Program-made: the position numbers and the translations under genes
The notes under the pieces: generated by a model
Database searches by the model: none
What the model was told of the DNA's origin: nothing
The model's input: the letters and a program-made list of their open reading frames with translations, nothing else
DNA from: Lachnoclostridium sp. Marseille-P6806
Lineage (GTDB): Bacteria; Bacillota; Clostridia; Lachnospirales; Lachnospiraceae
Length of the DNA stretch: 64,000 nucleotides
Direction: 5' to 3'
Assembly (NCBI RefSeq): GCF_900625025.1
Contig: NZ_LR130580.1
Location: 1-64,000 of the forward strand
Shown here: in pieces, positions 53,466 through 61,167 of the stretch
Layout of the letters: each line of letters begins with the position of its first letter
Numbering within the stretch: position 1 is the first letter of the stretch

Positions 53466-53539
53466 CATGCCGAAGCACTTTGTGCGAGGCACGCGCCGTA
53501 AAATCCGCGCAGGCGGTTTTACGGCTGCGATCAGAGGCT
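53466..53539. repeat. Dispersed intergenic hairpin repeat, copy C
   Basis: The most complete copy. Hairpin 1 is TGCC-GAA-GCAC-TTT-GTGC-GA-GGCA (53468-53491). The linker CGCGCC leads into hairpin 2, GCCGTAAAA-T-CCGC-GCAG-GCGG-TTTTACGGC (53495-53525). The tail TGCGATCAG matches copy A. It lies inside the hydrogenase operon, between the NuoH-like and NuoB-like genes. Confidence 0.75.
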
Positions 53540-53601
53540 ATTTGGGCTTCGGCACAAATAGCAGTGTAAAAAATCAGCGCATCAGCATGATTTTTTACAC
53601 T
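53537..53601. repeat. Two further hairpins adjoining repeat copy C
   Basis: Hairpin 3 pairs GCTATTTG (53537-53544) with CAAATAGC (53555-53562), with an inner GC-TTCG-GC tetraloop stem that is an inverted copy of the repeat core. Hairpin 4 is a perfect 14-bp inverted repeat (53563-53576 with 53588-53601) around an 11-base loop and includes six A and six T. Either could attenuate or process the operon mRNA. Confidence 0.7.
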
Positions 53602-53625
53602 AACTCTCTTTTCTCTCCGTCAGAA

Positions 53626-54582
53626 TCAGAGGCCGAACCAGACCAGCACAAGGCTGACCAGTGCAAGCCCTGTCACAACGGTCCAGTAAAAACGGAACAG
53701 CTGCTCTACGCGCAGGCGGGCACAGATTCCGTGCGGCAGCGCCATGCATAGGAACGTGAGCACAATGCAGACAGCCACCAGCAAAAGGACAGCGAGGCCA
53801 TCGTTTCCTGCCGCCAGTCCTCCGAGGAACAGAGCGGCAAACAGAGCCGTCATGATAAACAGCCTTACGCAGTGCGTCAGCCGGTAAAACGCCAGAGGAA
53901 GCCCGCTGTATTCCGCCAGCAGTCCCTCGCAGATCTCCGTCTCGGCCTCGGCCACATCAAACGGATGGAGCCCTGCCTCACAGGAGATGACAAAGAGCAT
54001 GGCGATCGCCGCGGGAATCATACTCCAATGAAACAGCACCGGTCCGTGAATCCTCTGCCACTCCGCAATGCTCTGCAGGGAAAAGGTCACGCCGCCCGTA
54101 TCCGAGCCCGCGAGCTTCCCCACGGCAAGGAGAATCAGCACAAACGGCAGCTCATAGGAGATCATGGCAACCATCTCGCGCGAAACGCCCACCCCGGCAA
54201 AAGGGGAGCCCGTCGATGCCGCGCCGGCCATTGCCATGACGCTGCAGAATGTCAGGAGATACAGGACGACAATAACATCCGCCGTCCCGGAGAATACGGC
54301 CCTGCCGCCCATCGGGATGAAGAAGCCCGCCGTGCACAGTACGGCAAAGCCCAGCACCGGCGCACCGATATACACCGCCCTCCCGGCGTGCTCCGGCACG
54401 ATCATCTCTTTCCCGAAGCATTTCAGGATATCGTACCACGGCTGAAGTACCGGCGGGCCCACACGGTTCTGCAGGCGGGCCACCAGCTTGCCGCCGAGAC
54501 CCGTAAGGAGCACTCCCATTGCGGTCATAAACAGGAGACCGGGGAAAACAAGAATTTGAACTGCAAGCATCAGAAAATCCAT
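53626..54582 (-). CDS. Hydrogenase membrane anchor subunit (NuoH/EchB/MbhM type)
   Basis: A 318-residue membrane protein with about eight helices. The NuoH signature is present: RLQNRVGPPVLQPWYDILKC early, GVSREMVAMISYELPF in the middle, and EAGLHPFDVAEAETEICEG with its conserved acidic residues in a cytoplasmic loop. It anchors the catalytic arm and forms part of the ion pathway. The start at 54582 follows GGGAGAT. Confidence 0.93.
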   Translation of the reverse strand: MDFLMLAVQILVFPGLLFMTAMGVLLTGLGGKLVARLQNRVGPPVLQPWYDILKCFGKEMIVPEHAGRAVYIGAPVLGFAVLCTAGFFIPMGGRAVFSGTADVIVVLYLLTFCSVMAMAGAASTGSPFAGVGVSREMVAMISYELPFVLILLAVGKLAGSDTGGVTFSLQSIAEWQRIHGPVLFHWSMIPAAIAMLFVISCEAGLHPFDVAEAETEICEGLLAEYSGLPLAFYRLTHCVRLFIMTALFAALFLGGLAAGNDGLAVLLLVAVCIVLTFLCMALPHGICARLRVEQLFRFYWTVVTGLALVSLVLVWFGL

Positions 54583-54604
54583 GACTGCTATCTCCCGTCC
54601 GGCA

Positions 54605-56590
54605 TCAGAGGCACAGCACCGCAAAGGCGAGCATAAAAGCGAGCGCCGCGATGCCGTATCTCGTATAATCGTTCACATTGCCGCTGTGCCATCGTCTCAT
54701 ATAAGAGAAGTAGCGGCGCAGGCTGTACTTGAAGCCCCAGAAGAGATCCGATCCGCCGACATGAGAAAACTCCGCCTTTTCTCCCGAGAAAAAGCTCTCA
54801 TACTTCGGATCCGGAAGTCCCGCAAACAGCTTTTCGGAAGCCTGCCTGCGCTCCTCTGCATCGTCTGCCTGCACGGTCCGTCCAAAGGGCCGGCCGCCCA
54901 GCACCATCACAAAGCAGACCGCACAGGTCACCGTCAGCAAAAGCCACAGCCACGAAAGCGGCTCCCAGCAGCCGATCAGCGTCTCCGATGCTTTCGCCGC
55001 CTCCGGAATATGCGCTCCGGCCGCCGTTCCCACTCCGAACACCGCGTCAATATAGGCCGCCGGATTGCCGGCAGCCGCCGCAGCGGGCGCGAGCAGAATA
55101 TTTCTCACCGCTCCGGGGAAAAGTCCCGTGATCACGCAGAGCGTTGCCAGAATCCACATGGGAACGCGCATGGCTGCGGACACGTCCCGCAGCTCCGCGT
55201 ACTCCGGCCTGCACGGTCCGAAAAAGACGCTCTGTGTGACTTTCACAAAGGACGCCAGCGTGAGCACCGAGGAGAGCAGACAGAGGACAAGAACAAGAAT
55301 AAACACGGGATTTCCGGATTCCTCCGCTTTCTCAAACACCGACTGATATATCATCCATTTGGAAGCAAAGCCATTGAACGGCGGCAGTCCGCTGATCGCC
55401 GCCGCGCCGATCAGAAACAGCAGAAACGTACGGGGCATTTTGCGCGCAAGACCGCCCAGCCGGTCGAGATCCAGCGTCCCTGCGGCGTGCTGCACCGCGC
55501 CCGCCGCAAGGAACAGCAGTCCCTTGAAGATGGTGTGGTTCATGGCATGAAAAAGTCCCGCCTCCAGACCGAAGAACGATCCAAGGCCGACAGCCGCAAT
55601 CACATAGCCGATCTGCGAAATTGAATGAAACGCCAGCAAACGCTTAAAATTGTGCTGATTAAACGCCATGGTCACACAGATGAAGCAGCTCACCGCCCCG
55701 ATCAGTGTAACCGCCGTCGAAACCGCCGGCAGGGACATATTCTGCCAGAGCACATAGCACAGACGGATGATTCCGTATACGCCGCACTTGGTGATCACGC
55801 CCGAAATGATCATGGAAATGGAGGCGGGAGCCACCGCATGGGCATCCGCCGCCAGAGGATGGAACGGGAACAGAAACGCCTTGGAGCCGAAGCCGACAAA
55901 CAGGAACGCAAACGCGGCCGCCGTCGCCGGACTGTTCGCCTCCGGAAGCCGGAGCGCAAGCTGCGCCAGATTCAGCGTATGGAGCTGGGAATAAAGGATG
56001 GCAATCCCCACCAGCACCGCCGAGGAGCCGATGGAGCCGACGATCATATACTTTATCGCCCCCTCCAGCGCCCCGTCATAGTCAACGCGGAACGCCGTCA
56101 ATGCGACGGCCGTCATGGTCATAATTTCGATCATGACAAAAATATTAAAGAGATCACCGCTCAGCACCAGACCGAGGAGCGAGCCTGCCAGCATCAGATA
56201 TAACGTATAGTAATTCTCCGGCTGAGAATCCTGCGCCATATACGGAAAGGAATACAGCGCCGCGGTGAACACCGCCGCCGTGACGATCAGCGCGAAGAAC
56301 AGGCTCAGCGCATCCGCCTCCAGACCGATGCCGATCGCCCACTGGCCGACCGGCTCCCAGCCTCCCATCCAGTACGTGATGATCCAGCCCTCCGACATGA
56401 CGGGAGGGATCATCAGAATAACCAGTACAAGAGACACAAGCGACGAGACAAACACGATGCCTCTTCTAAGAAGCGCGCGCCGCTTCCCGACAAGCGCCGT
56501 CAGAAAAGCTCCCAGAAACAGTGATATGACGGCAAAAATCGGAAAATGCGCGACCGCGCCTCCGATCTGCCCGTAGATCATTTCCATCAT
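54605..56590 (-). CDS. MrpD/MbhH-like antiporter subunit with C-terminal extension
   Basis: A 661-residue ion-translocating subunit of the NuoL/M/N-MrpD family. The proton_antipo_M core spans about residues 115-400, with the segments MTMTAVALTAFRVDYDGALE and FHPLAADAHAVAPASISMII. It is about 150 residues longer than typical MrpD; the added end carries GFKYSLRRYFSYMRRWHSGN and a last membrane helix, possibly equivalent to the lateral-helix subunit MbhI. The ATG overlaps the mrpC stop (ATGA). Confidence 0.9.
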   Translation of the reverse strand: MMEMIYGQIGGAVAHFPIFAVISLFLGAFLTALVGKRRALLRRGIVFVSSLVSLVLVILMIPPVMSEGWIITYWMGGWEPVGQWAIGIGLEADALSLFFALIVTAAVFTAALYSFPYMAQDSQPENYYTLYLMLAGSLLGLVLSGDLFNIFVMIEIMTMTAVALTAFRVDYDGALEGAIKYMIVGSIGSSAVLVGIAILYSQLHTLNLAQLALRLPEANSPATAAAFAFLFVGFGSKAFLFPFHPLAADAHAVAPASISMIISGVITKCGVYGIIRLCYVLWQNMSLPAVSTAVTLIGAVSCFICVTMAFNQHNFKRLLAFHSISQIGYVIAAVGLGSFFGLEAGLFHAMNHTIFKGLLFLAAGAVQHAAGTLDLDRLGGLARKMPRTFLLFLIGAAAISGLPPFNGFASKWMIYQSVFEKAEESGNPVFILVLVLCLLSSVLTLASFVKVTQSVFFGPCRPEYAELRDVSAAMRVPMWILATLCVITGLFPGAVRNILLAPAAAAAGNPAAYIDAVFGVGTAAGAHIPEAAKASETLIGCWEPLSWLWLLLTVTCAVCFVMVLGGRPFGRTVQADDAEERRQASEKLFAGLPDPKYESFFSGEKAEFSHVGGSDLFWGFKYSLRRYFSYMRRWHSGNVNDYTRYGIAALAFMLAFAVLCL

Positions 56591-56937
56591 CCCCGCAGCC
56601 TCCTGATCTCATCCGAATTTAATGTCCCGTATTTTTCTTTCAGACGGATAATCAGACTCAGCGTCATCGCCGTCGTACAGGCCCCGATCACAATCGAGGT
56701 AAGGGTCAGCGCCTGCGGCACCGGGTCAACGAAAAAGCTGGCCCTCGTCAGCTCCCCGATCGTAAAAATCGGAGCGGTTCCTCCGTCATGGAAGCCTACG
56801 GAGACAATGAGAAGATTCGCGCCGTAATCCGCGATTCCCATTCCGATACATATTTTGATCAGATTTTTCTTCACCGCCATGCAGTAGAAGCCGAGCGCAA
56901 TCAGGGCAAAGGCAGCGATATAGTTGATCAGAATCAT
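56587..56937 (-). CDS. MrpC/MbhG (NuoK-like) subunit
   Basis: A 116-residue protein with three hydrophobic helices: the NuoK/MrpC fold. The middle helix region KICIGMGIADYGANLLIVSV and the loop PVPQALTLTSIVIGACTTAM are typical (DPLPQALVLTAIVI in relatives). It is coupled to the mrpD-like gene by a four-base overlap. Confidence 0.92.
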   Translation of the reverse strand: MILINYIAAFALIALGFYCMAVKKNLIKICIGMGIADYGANLLIVSVGFHDGGTAPIFTIGELTRASFFVDPVPQALTLTSIVIGACTTAMTLSLIIRLKEKYGTLNSDEIRRLRG

Positions 56938-56955
56938 AATGTCCCCCCGCTCCTC

Positions 56956-57843
56956 TCACTCTGTCTGCTGCTCTTCCGCGCGGTCCGTGTTCAGCGCCTC
57001 GAGCATCAGAATGAGCAGACAGCAGATCCCGGCCATGACATGATAGCCCACCGCATCATTCATCAGCATCGCCGTCTCCTCCGTCCCGGAGAGAACAAAG
57101 TTGAAGCAGAAATTTACCCCCTCGAAGATTCCCATCAAAGCGATAAACACATACAGGATCTCCGCCAGCGTCTCGGAGGCGTGAAGAAAGCCCCCGTGAA
57201 ACACCCGCCGCACACCGGTAAGGCCGTAGGCCAGATAAACCAGAAGAACCGTGCCGGCCGCCAGCACGCCGCCCTGAAAGCCGCCCCCCGGACTGATCGC
57301 GCCGTGGAGGACGATATACCAGCCGTACACGGCCGCCAGAGGAAGCAGAAAGTCACAGCCGCACCGCATGATGAGCGGCCTGCGCCGGTAGCGGCCTCCT
57401 TCGGGCGCTGCCCCTGCGGAAACAACCGGGGGATCCGTCTTTGCCTGCGCGGCGGTCTCACCGAAGCCTCTTCCCGCATAATCCACGACCTGCTTCGGCG
57501 CCCTCTTCTCTCTGCGAAGAATCGCCATGGTCCCGGCGATGGCTCCGATCAAAATGAAGCTCTCTCCCAGCGTATCGTAACCGCGGTAGTTGAACACGAC
57601 GCTGTACACCACGTTCTTCGCAGCTGTTTTCTCCATATTTTCATTTACCATGACCGCGGCGACGCCATCGGCGGCGCTGTTGTCATAGGACTCAGGATGC
57701 TCGTACAGCGCCGTCACATCCGTCCCCGACCCGTCATAGGTCGGCGCTCCCAACGCCATCTGTACGGCAGATGCCGCGCCGCATATCAGAATGACAGCCA
57801 GTGAAGCCGCAAGAACAAGAGAAGAAATCTTTTTTCTGTTCAT
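56956..57843 (-). CDS. Fused MbhE-like and MrpB/MbhF-like subunit
   Basis: A 295-residue membrane protein. The N-terminal part has a membrane helix (about 7-28) and a second segment, NYRGYDTLGESFILIGAIAG, typical of MbhE. The C-terminal part from about residue 155 is an MnhB domain with YIVLHGAISPGGGFQGGVLA. In Pyrococcus Mbh these are separate genes, mbhE and mbhF, so this is a fusion. The ATG at 57843 overlaps the MbhD-like gene by four bases; the open frame upstream is not protein-like. Confidence 0.87.
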   Translation of the reverse strand: MNRKKISSLVLAASLAVILICGAASAVQMALGAPTYDGSGTDVTALYEHPESYDNSAADGVAAVMVNENMEKTAAKNVVYSVVFNYRGYDTLGESFILIGAIAGTMAILRREKRAPKQVVDYAGRGFGETAAQAKTDPPVVSAGAAPEGGRYRRRPLIMRCGCDFLLPLAAVYGWYIVLHGAISPGGGFQGGVLAAGTVLLVYLAYGLTGVRRVFHGGFLHASETLAEILYVFIALMGIFEGVNFCFNFVLSGTEETAMLMNDAVGYHVMAGICCLLILMLEALNTDRAEEQQTE

Positions 57844-58154
57844 TCCATTCCTTTCCGGCCGTCTGCTTTTTCCGCAGCTTCCGCTCCGACGACCGTATCG
57901 CGGATATTGACCTCGCGAACCTTGCGGAGCGCGACGATGTACAGAATCGTCGACAGAATAGCCCCCACCGAGACCTCGGCGATCGCCACATCGGGCGCCT
58001 GCAGAAGAATAAACTCCAGACCGACAAAGGAACCCGTAGCGGCCAGCGCAAGCACCGCTCCGATCAGACGCGGCGCATGAACCGCCGTGACTGCAGAGAC
58101 AAGAGCTCCCGCTATCACCAGCGTATTCAGCACAGCAACAAGAACACCGTTCAT
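57840..58154 (-). CDS. MbhD-like subunit (DUF4040, MrpA C-terminal type)
   Basis: A 104-residue protein with three hydrophobic helices. LIGAVLALAATGSFVGLEFILLQAPDVAIAE resembles the DUF4040 domain, which corresponds to part of the MrpA C-terminus; the FILLQAPDVAIAEVSVGA segment is the key match. It overlaps both neighbours by four bases. Confidence 0.88.
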   Translation of the reverse strand: MNGVLVAVLNTLVIAGALVSAVTAVHAPRLIGAVLALAATGSFVGLEFILLQAPDVAIAEVSVGAILSTILYIVALRKVREVNIRDTVVGAEAAEKADGRKGME

Positions 58155-58612
58155 TGCTCTCCTCCTTCCGGGACGATCTCTCCTTCTTCCTCCGCCGGGA
58201 TCGGCTCGTTCGCCCGATCAAACTGTTCATCCGGAAGATCCGCTGTCACCTCTGTATACGCCTGCTCCCCGAAATCCTCTCGGTAATCATCGATCACAAA
58301 ATCACGGGCCGGGCGGATGCCGATGCGGTACGCCGCCTTGCAGAGTGCATGGTTGGCAATCGGGTTCGTGCACAGAATCAGCAGCACGAGGAGGACGAGC
58401 TTCACCACCGTCCCCGCCGACATTCCCGTATGAACCGCATAGAGTATGCCTGCCGCCGCAGCGCAGAACGTGCTGAGCGTGGCAATGCAGGTCGATGCCT
58501 GAAGACGCCCGTACACATCCGGCATTCTCAGGATTCCGACCGTCCCCGCGAGCGCAAAGAACAAACCCGCCGCCAGAAAAACCGCCATCGCTGCCAAGAT
58601 CACCGTCGTCAT
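58151..58612 (-). CDS. MrpG/MbhC-like subunit
   Basis: A 153-residue protein with three helices and the MrpG signature GTVGILRMPDVYGRLQAST. The C-terminal 60 residues are acidic and hydrophilic (for example ANEPIPAEEEGEIVPEGG), longer than in typical MrpG. Overlaps of four bases on both sides place it within the coupled Mrp-type block. Confidence 0.9.
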   Translation of the reverse strand: MTTVILAAMAVFLAAGLFFALAGTVGILRMPDVYGRLQASTCIATLSTFCAAAAGILYAVHTGMSAGTVVKLVLLVLLILCTNPIANHALCKAAYRIGIRPARDFVIDDYREDFGEQAYTEVTADLPDEQFDRANEPIPAEEEGEIVPEGGEQ

Positions 58613-58866
58613 ACTCTGCCCTCCAGATAGCGGGATATAAATACCGTGGAGATGAAACCCAGAATCGCCACGATCAGCGCGATATCAAGATAAATCGCTC
58701 TGCCGCAGTACAGGGAATACAGGACCAGCGCCGTGGCCGTGATGAGGTCAAGCGTATCCGCCGCGCACAGCCTGTCCGCCGCCGTAGGTCCCTTAGCGAT
58801 GCGGATGAGAAGCAGCAGCCCCAGAACCGCATAGCCCAAAGCTCCGATTAGAAGTATGGTCGTCAT
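58609..58866 (-). CDS. MrpF/MbhB-like subunit
   Basis: An 85-residue protein with three helices and the MrpF motif RIAKGPTAADRLCAADTLD. It corresponds to MnhF/MbhB. The ATG at 58866 overlaps the MrpE-like stop by four bases. Confidence 0.92.
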   Translation of the reverse strand: MTTILLIGALGYAVLGLLLLIRIAKGPTAADRLCAADTLDLITATALVLYSLYCGRAIYLDIALIVAILGFISTVFISRYLEGRV

Positions 58867-59390
58867 TTCCAGATCCTCCCGATCCAGCGCTCCATTCTGC
58901 CTTTGATCATCTCTCCCGCCCTGTTCCGGTCCGTGGTCTCCACGTCGATCCAATGGACGTAATAATAATTGTGTCCCTCTTCATCGGCGGCGGCATTCAG
59001 CGTAATCGTGCCCGGCGTCAGCGTGATGCTGTTGCTGACCATCGCGAGCCCGTATTCGCTCCGGATATCATCGCTCCCCGGAATGCGGATTATTCCCGCC
59101 CGATAGGAGAGCTTTGGAGAAAACACCAGCTTCACCATTGCGATATTTGCCTTGATCACTTCCCAGAGAAAGATCACGCCGACGTAAACGGCAAGAAGAA
59201 TCAGGCGCACCGGATGAAACAGATAAAAGGCGCGGCTGTGAATCAAAAAGCGTCCGGCGAACAGCGCCGCGCCGGCAGACACCAACACTCCGAGAACCAG
59301 CTCCCGCGGCTCTGCGGACCACACGAGCAGCATCCAGAAAAGATAGCAGAAAACAAATGTTGATATCCATGCCGAAATTTTCTTATTCAT
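58863..59390 (-). CDS. MrpE/MbhA-like subunit
   Basis: A 175-residue protein with two or three N-terminal helices and the MrpE C-terminal motif GLAMVSNSITLTPGTITLNA. It overlaps hypA by eight bases and mrpF by four. It is the first of the Mrp-type genes in transcription order. Confidence 0.92.
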   Translation of the reverse strand: MNKKISAWISTFVFCYLFWMLLVWSAEPRELVLGVLVSAGAALFAGRFLIHSRAFYLFHPVRLILLAVYVGVIFLWEVIKANIAMVKLVFSPKLSYRAGIIRIPGSDDIRSEYGLAMVSNSITLTPGTITLNAAADEEGHNYYYVHWIDVETTDRNRAGEMIKGRMERWIGRIWK

Positions 59391-59766
59391 GCCCCTCCCC
59401 GTCTCCGGCCTCTTTGCCGTCCCCGTCGATTTCAATGCGCTTCACCTGCATTCCCCAGCCCCGCAGCATCCGGAAGTCCGCCGAGCCGCAGCGGGGACAA
59501 AGCGGATCGTCTTCATCGCCGAGCACGTTCGCTGCTCCGCAGCTCCGGCACAGAATTTCCACCGGCTCGCTCTCGAACCGCAGTTCCGCCCCCTCGGCCA
59601 TTGTTCCCGCCGAGGCGACGGCAAAATATTTCTCCACATATTCCGGAAGAAGCCCCGAATACCTGCCAAGCTCAATCCATATGGTCTGTATCTGCGCTGC
59701 CTCATGCTCTTTCCCCGCCTCCAGCGCGATGGCGAGAATGCTTTCGGTCGCCGCCAGCTCGTGCAT
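59383..59766 (-). CDS. hypA: Hydrogenase nickel-incorporation protein HypA
   Basis: A 127-residue maturation factor that delivers nickel to the hydrogenase large subunit. The N-terminus MHELAATESIL places the nickel ligand at His2. The zinc site uses Cys73, Cys76, Cys90 and Cys93 (CRSC and CPRC). The start at 59766 must be this Met for His2 to be correct. It lies one base after the large-subunit stop; hypB-F are not in the window. Confidence 0.95.
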   Translation of the reverse strand: MHELAATESILAIALEAGKEHEAAQIQTIWIELGRYSGLLPEYVEKYFAVASAGTMAEGAELRFESEPVEILCRSCGAANVLGDEDDPLCPRCGSADFRMLRGWGMQVKRIEIDGDGKEAGDGEGHE

Positions 59767-59767
59767 A

Positions 59768-60850
59768 TCAGCGGTCCATACAAGAAAAACAGGGATCAAT
59801 CGACGCGACGATCAGTCCGGCGTCCGCCACCGTGTTGCCCCGGAGCATGACGGGAACCGTCGGCGCATTCTTGAACGTCGGCACATGAATGCTGACACGG
59901 TAATTGTTCGGCCCGCCGTCGGTGCAAACCTGATAGACCAGATGGCCGCGGGGCGCTTCATAGCGCAGGGTGCAGCGGCCGGCCGGCACCTTGGGAAGAC
60001 GGACGCCCAGATTGACCGGTCCCTCCGGAAGTCCTTCGACCGCCTGCCGTATGATGCGGATACTCTCGTAAATCTCCAGAACACGGATCACGACGCGCGC
60101 GTACACATCGCAGCTCTTCTGCACCGGCACGGAAAAGGTAAATTTGTCATAGGAAGAATACGGCGCGTCCCGCCGAACATCCATATCAATGCCCGACGCT
60201 CTCGCGTGAGGTCCCACCGCCCCGATACGCTCCGCATCCTCCGTCGTGAGCACACCCACGCCTTTTGTCCGCAGCGCCAGCGTCCGGTCCGTTGTGAGGA
60301 AATGCGTGATCGGCTTCATGCGCTCTTCCAGATCATCCATGGCCTCCAGAATATCTTTTCTCATCGCGTCGTCTATATCCCGGCGGACGCCTCCGATGAT
60401 ATTCATGGCGTAGTTGACCCGGTTGCCCGACAGCCTCTCCAGCGTGTCCATGGTGCGCTCCCGGTCTTTCCATATCTGCATGAACAGACTGTCATGTCCT
60501 ACAATATGACAGGCAATGCCGAGCCAGAGAAGATGGGAATGAATGCGTTCCAGCTCCGAGGTCATCACGCGGATATACTGCCCCCGGACCGGCACCTCCA
60601 CGCCCGCGATATTTTCGACGCACATGGCATAGGTCATGGCATGGGAATGAGAGCAGATGCCGCACACCCGCTCCACCAGAACGATGGTCTGAATGAAATT
60701 GCGCTCCTGCGCGAGCTTCTCGATGCCCCGATGGTTATAGCCGATGAAAACCCTTGCGTCCGTGATCCTCTCCCCGTCCACAACGAGCCTTGCATGAACA
60801 GGCTCCTCCAGCGCCGGATGATACGGCCCGATGGGTATGATATAACTCAT
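59768..60850 (-). CDS. [NiFe]-hydrogenase large subunit, group 4 (EchE/MbhL type)
   Basis: A 360-residue catalytic subunit related to NuoD. All four NiFe ligands are present: Cys63 and Cys66 in ERVCGICSHSH, and Cys354 and Cys357 in DPCFSCMDR at the extreme C-terminus. The protein ends three residues after the last ligand, so it lacks the cleavable tail that most large subunits have. This separates it from NuoD, which has lost these cysteines. It is the first gene of the operon, starting after GGGGGAG, 92 bases from the predicted transcription start. Confidence 0.95.
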   Translation of the reverse strand: MSYIIPIGPYHPALEEPVHARLVVDGERITDARVFIGYNHRGIEKLAQERNFIQTIVLVERVCGICSHSHAMTYAMCVENIAGVEVPVRGQYIRVMTSELERIHSHLLWLGIACHIVGHDSLFMQIWKDRERTMDTLERLSGNRVNYAMNIIGGVRRDIDDAMRKDILEAMDDLEERMKPITHFLTTDRTLALRTKGVGVLTTEDAERIGAVGPHARASGIDMDVRRDAPYSSYDKFTFSVPVQKSCDVYARVVIRVLEIYESIRIIRQAVEGLPEGPVNLGVRLPKVPAGRCTLRYEAPRGHLVYQVCTDGGPNNYRVSIHVPTFKNAPTVPVMLRGNTVADAGLIVASIDPCFSCMDR

Positions 60851-60948
60851 TTCACGGCTCCCCCTGCTTCTTTTCCGAAATTTTTCGAGATCAAAACGAA
60901 TGAAACGGCAAGAGAATTCTCCCGCCATGTAGAGATTAGACAAAAATA

Positions 60949-60977
60949 ATTATATGGTTTTGTTAATATTTAGTCAA
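60949..60977 (-). promoter_or_regulatory. Promoter of the hydrogenase operon
   Basis: On the minus strand TTGACT (60972-60977), 17 bp, TATAAT (60949-60954). The strength suggests high basal expression. Nothing else but this promoter and the gltA terminator was recognised in 60851-61167. Confidence 0.8.
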
Positions 60978-61059
60978 TTCATGTACTACTTTAAGAACAA
61001 TCCGCAGCAGAGAGCCGTCGATCTGCACACCCCTGCTGCCGGTCAGAACGATGCGTTTA

Positions 61060-61155
61060 TAAAAAAGCGCCGCACGGCGGGCAATGTATTTCCCCTTTGC
61101 CGGACATCCGGCAGCAGGAAACGACATTCGCGTCCGCGGCGGCGCTTTCTTTTTT
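61060..61155 (-). terminator. Terminator after gltA
   Basis: AAAGCGCCGC (61064-61073) pairs with GCGGCGCTTT (61137-61146) around a long loop that itself contains a TTGCCGG/CCGGCAG hairpin. Runs of A on the left and T on the right make it usable on both strands; here it ends gltA. Confidence 0.7.
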
Positions 61156-61167
61156 TATGACGTTTTC

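Noticed and set aside
53563-53601. The 14-bp inverted repeat as an insertion-sequence end or attachment site
   Set aside because: No transposase, no matching second end and no target duplication were seen; a transcript hairpin is more likely.
52131-60850. The cluster as respiratory complex I or a stand-alone Mrp antiporter
   Set aside because: The large subunit keeps all four NiFe cysteines, there are no NADH-binding subunits, and hypA is embedded, so it is a hydrogenase.
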